Position numbers and translations under genes: made by a program. Shown here in pieces: positions 52,223 to 59,900 of a stretch of DNA of 64,000 bases. The notes under the pieces were generated by a model that was not told where the DNA came from, did no database searches, and saw nothing but the letters and a program-made list of their open reading frames with translations. Position 1 is the first letter of the stretch; each line of letters begins with the position of its first letter. Source of the stretch: Pseudomonas canadensis (GTDB lineage Bacteria > Pseudomonadota > Gammaproteobacteria > Pseudomonadales > Pseudomonadaceae); assembly GCF_000503215.1 (NCBI RefSeq), contig NZ_AYTD01000017.1, positions 558,001 to 622,000 of the forward strand, given 5' to 3'.

Positions 52223-53521
52223 ATGCGCGAACCCGGCTTATTGAAACCTGCGTTCCTGTGGCTACTGCTGTTGGCGCCGCTGTTTTTTAGCACCTATGGC
52301 TTTGCCACCTGGGTCACCAGCCAGCGCAGCGACGTCGGCACGCTGGTGTTCGATTGGGAAACCCATATGCCGTTCTGGGCCTGGACCATCGTGCCCTATT
52401 GGTCCATCGACCTGCTCTACGGGTTTTCCCTGTTGCTGCCCAACACCCGGCATGAGTTGAAGCAACATGCGCTGCGTTTGCTGAGCGCCCAGGTGATCGC
52501 CGTGAGCTGCTTCCTGATCTGGCCGCTGCGCTTCACCTTCGAGCGGCCGGAGCTGGACGGCGTGTTTGGCTGGCTGTTTGCGGTGCTGGCGGGGTTCGAC
52601 AAGCCGTTCAACCAGGCGCCGTCCCTGCATATCGCGTTGCTGGTGATCCTGTGGGTCATGTACCAACGCCATACCCAGGGAATCTGGCGTTGGCTGGTGC
52701 ATGGCTGGTTCGCGTTGATCGGCATTTCGGTGCTGACCACTTATCAACATCACTTTATCGACTTACCCACAGGCGCCCTCGCCGGTTGGCTGTGTGTGTG
52801 GTTGTGGCCGGTGGAACATCCGAGCCCACTGTTGAATGCACGGCTCACGCGGGACCCCAAGCGCTGGCGGTTGGGTGTGCGCTATGGCGTTGGGGCCTTG
52901 CTGGTGGCGATTCTCGCGTTTGTACTGGGCGGTGGCTGGTTGTGGATACTTTGGCCTGCGGTTTCCCTCGCCTTGATCAAGGCCAATTACTTCGTGCTCG
53001 GCGCTGCGGGCTTCCAGAAACGCGCTGACGGACAACTGACGCCCGCCGCGCGTTGGCTTTATGCACCCTATCTGGCCGCCGCCTGGGTCAACTCGCGCCT
53101 GTGGACACGCAAGCATCCACAACCCGACCTGATTGTGGATAACGTCTGGCTTGGGCGTATTCCTACAACGAGCGAGCAAGAACCCTTCAAGGCCATCGTC
53201 GATCTCTGTGCCGAATTGCCGATTAATCCACAGGGCCGCGCTTACCAATTGATTCCCGTGCTGGACCTGATTGCCCCGAGCCCCACCGAATGCCTGCAAG
53301 CCGCGCAAGCCATCGAGCACTTGCGCGCAAGTGGCCCATTGCTGGTGTGCTGCGCTCTCGGCTACTCGCGCAGCGCCACCGCCGTCGCGGCCTGGCTACT
53401 GCACACCGGGCGCGCCGCGACGATAGAGGATGCGCTGACTATCATTCGTACAGCGCGGGCCGATGTGGTCCTGCACCCCGCACACCGTGAAGCTTTGGAG
53501 GGTTTACCCCATGCCCGCTGA
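52223..53521 (+). CDS. ynbD: PAP2 phosphatase fused to a dual-specificity phosphatase, YnbD-like
   Basis: A 432-aa membrane protein. The N-terminal part is a PAP2/lipid-phosphatase fold with P-S-L-H and H-H-F-I-D. About eight hydrophobic segments follow in all. The C-terminal ~130 residues form a dual-specificity phosphatase with C-A-L-G-Y-S-R, the Cys-x5-Arg loop. Such pairs can remove the phosphate from a phosphatidyl-alcohol phosphate (like PGP). The length fits E. coli YnbD (430 aa). It overlaps the next gene start. Confidence 0.88.
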   Translation: MREPGLLKPAFLWLLLLAPLFFSTYGFATWVTSQRSDVGTLVFDWETHMPFWAWTIVPYWSIDLLYGFSLLLPNTRHELKQHALRLLSAQVIAVSCFLIWPLRFTFERPELDGVFGWLFAVLAGFDKPFNQAPSLHIALLVILWVMYQRHTQGIWRWLVHGWFALIGISVLTTYQHHFIDLPTGALAGWLCVWLWPVEHPSPLLNARLTRDPKRWRLGVRYGVGALLVAILAFVLGGGWLWILWPAVSLALIKANYFVLGAAGFQKRADGQLTPAARWLYAPYLAAAWVNSRLWTRKHPQPDLIVDNVWLGRIPTTSEQEPFKAIVDLCAELPINPQGRAYQLIPVLDLIAPSPTECLQAAQAIEHLRASGPLLVCCALGYSRSATAVAAWLLHTGRAATIEDALTIIRTARADVVLHPAHREALEGLPHAR

Positions 53522-53954
53522 TATGGAACTGCAGGTTGTCGCCAGCTTGCTGCGTCGTGGTCGCTCGCTGGATCAGTTATCCACAGGCCTGACCCTGGTT
53601 GGCGTCGCGTTCGGCCTGGCTCAACTGCTGATGGCGAGTATTGCGCCGATCTGCCTGCTGCTGAGCCTGTGGATGATTATCCTCGGGCTGCTGCAAAAAT
53701 ACTGGGCGCTGCGCGTGGCCTTCGACGCCGACCTGTTCACCCTGCTGGCCCGCGACATCGACCGCACCCCGGACCTCGACCAGGCCTTGCAGACTCTTGG
53801 CCTGCAATCGGCCAAGCGCATTGGCCGGCCCTGGACCGAGCGCCGTCGTGGCGCGCTCAAACTGTTGCGCAAACAAGCCTGGCTGCTGGGCGCGCAAGCG
53901 CTGCTGACCCTGGGCGTGATCCTCGCCAGCCCTTGGCTGCCTTTCGCCGGATAA
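53511..53954 (+). CDS. Small membrane protein of the lipid cluster
   Basis: A 147-aa protein not recognised in any family. It has two N-terminal hydrophobic segments (residues ~27-62) and one near the C-terminus (~124-143). A charged region lies between (A-R-D-I-D-R-T-P-D-L-D, then E-R-R-R-G-A-L-K). Its start overlaps the ynbD end by 11 bases and it ends nine bases before plsC, so it belongs to the operon. A role as an adaptor of the lipid enzymes is only inferred from context. Confidence 0.8.
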   Translation: MPADMELQVVASLLRRGRSLDQLSTGLTLVGVAFGLAQLLMASIAPICLLLSLWMIILGLLQKYWALRVAFDADLFTLLARDIDRTPDLDQALQTLGLQSAKRIGRPWTERRRGALKLLRKQAWLLGAQALLTLGVILASPWLPFAG

Positions 53955-53963
53955 GGAATCCCC

Positions 53964-54584
53964 ATGTTCGAACCCGTGGTCGCCACGTTGATTACCTCCA
54001 TGGCCCGCACCGTCACCGGTGCCCGCAGCCTGTGGCTGGGGTGCGCGCCGGTGCCGGTGCAACGCATCTACTTCGCCAACCACAGCAGCCACGGCGACTT
54101 CGTGTTGCTGTGGGCCTCGCTGCCGCAGAACCTGCGCAAATTCACGCGCCCGGTCGCCGGCAGCGATTACTGGACTAAAAGCGCCTTGCGCCGCTACATC
54201 ATCAACCGCGTGTTCAACGGCGTGCTGATCGACCGCGAACGCAAGGACCCTGTGGATAACCCTTTGCAACCCATGCTCAACGCTCTGGAAGGCGGTGATT
54301 CGCTGATCATCTTCCCCGAAGGCACACGCAACCTTGAAGACGGCCTGCTGCCGTTCAAAAGTGGCTTGTATCACCTGGCGAAAAGTTACCCACAGGCCGA
54401 ATTGGTCCCGGTGTGGATCGCCAATCTCAACCGGGTCATGCCCAAGGGCCGCGTCCTGCCGCTGCCCCTGCTGTGCACCACCAGCTTCGGCGCGCCGCTG
54501 CAACTGGAAGAAGGCGAAGACAAAACTGCCTTTCTCACCCGCACCCGCGATGCCCTGCTCGCCCTTGCCCCGGAGCATGTCTGA
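53964..54584 (+). CDS. 1-acyl-glycerol-3-phosphate acyltransferase (PlsC family)
   Basis: A 206-aa acyltransferase. Catalytic motif N-H-S-S-H-G-D-F (NHx4D), and the substrate motif F-P-E-G-T-R-N. It adds an acyl chain to lysophosphatidic acid or a related glycerol lipid. It is not the housekeeping PlsC by context, since it sits between ynbD-like and ynbB-like genes. There is a GGAATC ribosome site before the ATG. The stop is one base before the cdsA-like start. Confidence 0.9.
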   Translation: MFEPVVATLITSMARTVTGARSLWLGCAPVPVQRIYFANHSSHGDFVLLWASLPQNLRKFTRPVAGSDYWTKSALRRYIINRVFNGVLIDRERKDPVDNPLQPMLNALEGGDSLIIFPEGTRNLEDGLLPFKSGLYHLAKSYPQAELVPVWIANLNRVMPKGRVLPLPLLCTTSFGAPLQLEEGEDKTAFLTRTRDALLALAPEHV

Positions 54585-54585
54585 C

Positions 54586-55518
54586 ATGGATAGCCAAACC
54601 CTGATGCTGTTCGGCGGCATCGGCGCCATCCTGGTGCTCGCCTCGCTGATCGGCCTGATCCTCAAGCTGCGCACCCGTGGCAGCCCAAATGCCGTCATCG
54701 ACAACCTCAACGCCCGCATCAACGCCTGGTGGGTGATGGTGGTGGTGATCGGCATTGCCTTCTGGCTCGGCACTGGCGCGGTGATCCTGCTGTTCTACGC
54801 GGTATCGTTCTACGCCCTGCGCGAATTCCTCACCCTCACACCTACCCGCCGCAGCGACTACCCGGCGCTGGTTGCCGCGTTCTACCTGGCGCTGCCGCTG
54901 CAATACCTGCTGATCTACTCGGACTGGTACGGGCTGTTCTCGATTTTCATCCCGGTGTACGTGTTCCTGCTACTGCCGATCCTCGCCTCCCTGGGTGGCG
55001 ACAGCACGCACTTCCTGGAACGCGCGTCGAAAGTGCAGTGGGGCTTGATGATCGCAGTGTTCTGCGTGTCCTTCGTGCCGGCATTGCTGACGTTGGACAT
55101 CCCCGGCTACGAAGGCCGCAACCTGCTGCTGATTGCCTACCTGGTGATCGTGGTGCAACTGTCGGACGTATTGCAGTACGTGTGTGGGAAGTTGTTCGGC
55201 AAGCACAAGATCGCGCCGAACCTGTCACCGTCGAAAACCGTGGAAGGCTTTGTCGGCGGCATCCTGTTGTCGTCCCTGATCGGCGCGGCACTGTGGTGGA
55301 CCACTCCGTTCAACCCGTGGCAGTCGTTCTTGATTGCGCTGCTGATCAACCTGCTCGGGTTTGCCGGCGGCATCGTGATGTCGGCGATCAAACGTGATCG
55401 GGGCGTGAAGGACTGGGGCCATATGATCGAAGGGCACGGTGGGATGCTGGATCGGTTGGATTCGGTGTGCTTCGCCGCGCCCATCTTCTTCCACCTCGTG
55501 CGCTACTGGTGGACCTGA
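54586..55518 (+). CDS. ynbB: Phosphatidate cytidylyltransferase, CdsA-family (YnbB-like)
   Basis: A 310-aa membrane enzyme with about eight hydrophobic segments. It makes CDP-diacylglycerol from phosphatidate and CTP. The signature S-A-I-K-R-D-R-G-V-K-D-W-G-H-M-I-E-G-H-G is complete, with G-H-G-G-M-L-D-R-L-D following. ATG at 54586 has GGAG ten bases upstream; an in-frame ATG at 54577 overlaps plsC. The housekeeping cdsA of pseudomonads is elsewhere with dxr/rseP, so this is a paralogue. Confidence 0.9.
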   Translation: MDSQTLMLFGGIGAILVLASLIGLILKLRTRGSPNAVIDNLNARINAWWVMVVVIGIAFWLGTGAVILLFYAVSFYALREFLTLTPTRRSDYPALVAAFYLALPLQYLLIYSDWYGLFSIFIPVYVFLLLPILASLGGDSTHFLERASKVQWGLMIAVFCVSFVPALLTLDIPGYEGRNLLLIAYLVIVVQLSDVLQYVCGKLFGKHKIAPNLSPSKTVEGFVGGILLSSLIGAALWWTTPFNPWQSFLIALLINLLGFAGGIVMSAIKRDRGVKDWGHMIEGHGGMLDRLDSVCFAAPIFFHLVRYWWT

Positions 55519-55527
55519 ACAAGCCCC

Positions 55528-55612
55528 CTGTAGGAGACGGCTTGCCGGCGATGGCGACCCTGAACGTTCATAAAATTCACGGGCCTCATCGCCGGCAAGC
55601 TGGCTCCTACAG
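55528..55612. repeat. REP-type inverted repeat pair
   Basis: 25-bp arms (55528-55552 and 55588-55612) with two mismatches, core GGCTTGCCGGCGAT, ending the lipid cluster before the convergent Lrp gene. Confidence 0.9.
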
Positions 55613-55615
55613 CCA

Positions 55616-56098
55616 TTAGCCTGGCAAATGCCCCAGCGGCAATGCGCCTGGGGTTTTCACGGTCTGGATCGCGAAGTTGCTGCGGATATCCCTCACGCCC
55701 GGCAGCTTCAGCAAACTACCAGTGACGAACCGCTCATAGCCGCGCAAATCCGGAACCACCACCTGCAACAGAAAGTCCGACTCCCCCGACACCAGGAACG
55801 CCGAGATCACTTCCGGCAGCGCCGTCACTGCCTCGCGAAAGGCGTTGGCCTCGGTATCGTTATGCCGCTCCACCTTCACGCCCACGAACACCATCATCCC
55901 CAGGCCCACTTCATCGCGATCCAGTGTGGCCTGGTAGCCGCGAATCACACCGGCTTCTTCCAGCAACCGCACGCGTCGCAGGCAGGGTGAAGCAGACAGC
56001 CCGATCTCGTCCGCCAACTGCACATTGCTCAGGCGGCCGTCGCGTTGCAGGGCTTCGAGAATCTTGCGGTCAAAAGCATCGAGTTTCAGATTTGGCAT
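55616..56098 (-). CDS. Lrp/AsnC-family regulator
   Basis: A 160-aa regulator. The N-terminal HTH (A-F-D-R-K-I-L-E-A-L-Q-R-D-G-R-L-S-N-V-Q-L-A) is followed by an amino-acid-binding RAM domain (V-S-G-E-S-D-F-L-L-Q-V, D-L-R-G-Y). ATG at 56098 is chosen; longer starts run into the neighbouring promoter. It is divergent from lysE, with 126 bases between starts, and is the probable controller of the exporter in response to an amino acid. Confidence 0.93.
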   Translation of the reverse strand: MPNLKLDAFDRKILEALQRDGRLSNVQLADEIGLSASPCLRRVRLLEEAGVIRGYQATLDRDEVGLGMMVFVGVKVERHNDTEANAFREAVTALPEVISAFLVSGESDFLLQVVVPDLRGYERFVTGSLLKLPGVRDIRSNFAIQTVKTPGALPLGHLPG

Positions 56099-56224
56099 AA
56101 GTGGATGGCTTACAGAGCAATAAGTGGCAGATAGTGCCAAGAATAGACGCTTTTCTGACTGACTACGCAAGCACCTGTCCCGCCCTTCGGCCCTAGAATT
56201 GGCAGACACACAAGGGGGTGGAAC

Positions 56225-56854
56225 ATGGCGGAACTCTGGTTGTTTCTGGTGGCTCTTTCGGTGGCGTATCTGCTGCCAGGGCCGGACATGATCCTGCTGC
56301 TGCAGACCGGCGCGCGCCAAGGCAAAGCCTTGGCGCTGACCACCGCGATTGGCCTGGGACTGGCCCGCGCCTGCCATGTGGCCCTGGCAGGCATGGGCTT
56401 GGCGACCTTGTTCAAAGTGGCACCCTGGACCTTTGATGTGGTGCGGCTGGGTGGCGCGGCCTATCTGTTGTGGCTGGGCGTGCAGTGCCTGCGGGCAAAT
56501 AGTCTGCCGACGCTCGATACGGCCAACGCCACCCTGAAAACCCACGCCTGGCGTGCCGCACTGCAACGCGGCTTGCTGACCAATCTGCTCAATCCCAAGG
56601 CGCTGCTGTTCTGCTCGGTGCTGCTGCCGCAATTCATCGACCCGCAAGCTGGCCCAGTGGCGGCGCAATTCGCGTTGCTGGGCGTGATCCTGGTCGCGGT
56701 CGGTTTCGCCTTCGACTGTTGCTACGCCCTGGCCGGCGCGTGCATCGGCCAGTGGCTGGCACGCAATCGCTCGGCGCAGCGTGTGCAGCAGTGGCTATTC
56801 GGCAGTCTTTTGATCGGTTTTGCGGTGCGCCTCACTTTTGTGCAACACGCCTAG
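56225..56854 (+). CDS. LysE-family amino-acid exporter
   Basis: A 209-aa inner-membrane exporter with six hydrophobic segments. It has the family signature L-L-P-G-P-D-M-I-L-L-L near the N-terminus and the N-L-L-N-P-K-A segment. The substrate, an amino acid or related compound, cannot be read from the sequence. The divergent Lrp gene is its likely regulator. Confidence 0.9.
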   Translation: MAELWLFLVALSVAYLLPGPDMILLLQTGARQGKALALTTAIGLGLARACHVALAGMGLATLFKVAPWTFDVVRLGGAAYLLWLGVQCLRANSLPTLDTANATLKTHAWRAALQRGLLTNLLNPKALLFCSVLLPQFIDPQAGPVAAQFALLGVILVAVGFAFDCCYALAGACIGQWLARNRSAQRVQQWLFGSLLIGFAVRLTFVQHA

Positions 56855-56855
56855 C

Positions 56856-56913
56856 AGTGCGGCGTATCGGCGTCATCTTTTGTATCAAAGACGCGTGTAA
56901 GATACGCCGCACT
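56856..56913. repeat. Nested inverted repeat in the leader of the alpha-2-macroglobulin gene
   Basis: Perfect 13-bp arms AGTGCGGCGTATC / GATACGCCGCACT (56856-56868 and 56901-56913) enclose a second pair GCGTC / GACGC. The structure ends five bases before the ribosome-binding site, so it can be the lysE terminator or a leader element. Confidence 0.8.
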
Positions 56914-56931
56914 TAGCCAGGGATGCTCACC

Positions 56932-59900
56932 ATGTTCGATTCGTTCAAAGCGATCAGCCGCCGTATTGTCGGTGCGTTATTGACTGTGGTGGGGGCCATC
57001 TTTGGCCAATGGCATCCGCCGTTCTGGCTGCGCGCCACCGGCCGTGGACTGGCGAACCTGGGCAGCAAGGCGCGCGCTTATCCGCGTCAAACCGGTGCCG
57101 GCTTAGTGGGCCTGGTGTTGCTGGCCGCCGCTGGTTTCTACGGCTGGCACTGGTATTCCAACCTGCCACAGCCGCATACCGCGAGCTACTCGCTGCATAA
57201 ACCCAACCTCACCGACTACACCCAGCAAACCCCGGTTGTGGATAACTTGCAGGTGCGTTTCGGTGAATCCGTGGCTCCGTTGTCGGCCATCGGCAAACCG
57301 GTCACCGAAGGCATCACCCTCAAACCTGCGGTGGCGGGCACCTGGCGCTGGGCGGATGACCGCAGCCTGTTGTTCGTGCCGGAAAAAGACTGGCCCATCG
57401 ACGCCCATTACACCTTGGATATGGCGAAGAAAAACCTGTTGGCGGATGGCGTGTTGCTGGACCAATACAGCACGCAGTTTTCCACCCAACCGTTCCGCGC
57501 CACCCTGGCGCAAAACGAGCTGTATCAGGACCCGTCCAACCCGACACTGAAACAGTTGGTGGCGACCTTCCATTTTTCCCACCCGGTGGATGAAGACAAC
57601 CTACGCAAGCGCGTCACGGTAACCCTCGGCAAAGGCCTGGCTTACCGCGACGCCCAGTTGCCCAACCGCCCGGAAATCACCTTCGACGAGAAAAAACTCA
57701 ACGCCTACGTGCGCTCCGCCGCCCTGGCCACGCCACTGGAAAGCACGCCAGTCAGCGCCAAGCTCGACGAAGGCATCAAGGCCCGCGATGGTGGCAACGC
57801 CAGCACCGCGCCGCTGGTGTCGGAAGTCACCGTGCCCGGGCGCTATCGCCTGACCTTTACCGGCGCCGAAGTGAGTTTTGTCGACAACGAACGTGGTGAG
57901 CCGGAACCCGTGCTGATGTTCAGCAGCTCCAGCGCCGTGGCTGACGAAACCATCGCCGGCAAGGTCCAGGCCTGGCTGTTACCGGAAAAAGCCCAGGACG
58001 ACACGCGCCCCTACAGCAGCAACGAGATCGACGACGCCCTGCTCGCCCGCAGCACCAAGCTCAACCTGACCCACGTGCCCAGCGTCGAGCCGCTGAACAC
58101 CCTGCATGCCTTCAAATTCAAGGCCCCAGCCGGTCGGGCCGTGTATGTGCGCGTACCTGCCAACCTAGAAGCCATCGGCGGCTACCTGGCGAAGAATCCT
58201 ACGCCGTCGCTGATCAGCATGCCGGCTTACCCACGCACCCTGCAGTTCCTGTCTGACGGCGCCTTGCTCAGCCTCAACGGCGAAAAACGCCTGGGCTTCA
58301 TGGCCCGCGGTGTGCCTGGCGCCCATGTGGAAATCGCTCGCCTGCTGCCCAACCAATTGCAACACCTGGTGGACCAAAGCAGCGGCAGCTTTGCCCGGCC
58401 GAACTTCGGCAACGAATACTTCGATCGCATGGTCGAGCGTCAATCGCTGGATATCCCGCTGTCATCCAATGACCCGGCGAAAACCGTCTACGACAACGTG
58501 GATCTCAGCCACTACCTCACCGCCAACGGCGGGCGGCGCGGCATTTTCGTGCTCAAGCAGAGCCCGCAGGATGATCCGGCCCAGCGCACCTTCGAGTACG
58601 ACCGCAGCAGCACCAGCGACCTGCGTTTTATCGTGGTGACGGACCTGGGCATCATCGCCAAGCGCTCCAGCGATGGCAGCCATGACGTGTATGTGCAGTC
58701 CATCGGCAATGGTTCGCCGGTGTCCGATGCACAAGTCGACATCATTGGGCGTAACGGTCTGCCGGTGAGCAGTGGCCGCACCGACGCCGAAGGTCACGCG
58801 CACTTCGCCAAGCTGGATGAGTTGCGCCGTGAGAAAACGCCGCTGATGTATGTCGTCACTCGCGGCAATGACCAGTCATTTTTGCCGATCGCCCGTCAGT
58901 CCCAGCAACTGGATCTGTCGCGCTTCGATGTAGGCGGTTTGGAAGAAGACGGTGCGATTGATCGCCTCAGCGCCTACCTGTTTACCGACCGCGGCCTGTA
59001 CCGTCCGGGCGAAACCGCGCACTTGGGCATGATCGTGCGCAGCGGCAACTGGAAAGGCGCCCTGCTGGGCCTGCCGGTGGAACTGCAAATCACCGACCCC
59101 CGTGGCCTGGAAGTGATTCGCCAACCGTTGAAGCTGTCCGCCAGCGGTTTTGAAAGTTTTGATTTCCCCAGCAGCGAAGTCGCCCCCGCCGGGGAATACA
59201 CCGCGACCTTGCAGTTGATCGGCCAGAAGCAGACCCGCACCGACCTGGGCAGCGTGAGCTTCAAGGTCCGTGACTTCGAACCGGACCGCATGAAGGTCAG
59301 CCTGAGCCTGCACGACACGCCGGTGCAGGGCTGGATCCCACCGGATCAGGTGGTCGCCAAGGTCACCGCGATGCATCTGTTTGGCGCCCCGGCGTCCGGC
59401 CGTCGTGTGACCGCCAAAATGTCCCTGAGCCCAACACTCGCTGCGTTTGATCGTTACCCGGATTACCGTTTCCGTCTCAACGACTCCCTGGAAGACGCCA
59501 CCACTGAAGACCTGGCCGAAACCACCGTCGACGATAACGGCCAGGCCGTGCTCGACCTCAACCTGCAACGCTTCGCCAACAGCACCTATCGCCTGCAGGT
59601 GATGAGCCAGGTGTTCGAAGCCGAAGGCGGGCGCAATGTGGCGGCGCAAAGTGCCTTGCTGGTGTCGTCCGCACCCTACCTTGTGGGTGTGAAAAGTCAG
59701 GACTCGCTGTCGTACGTCGCCAAGGATGCGCCGCGCCAAGTGCAATGGCTGGCCGTCGCGCCGGACCTTTCGCCCCAGGCGGTGGACGGCCTGACTACAG
59801 AGGTGGTCGAGCACCGTTATGTGTCGGTGCTGGTGAAACAATCCAACGGCACCTACAAGTACGAGTCGCGCATCAAGAACATCAGCCAGCCGGCCTCACC

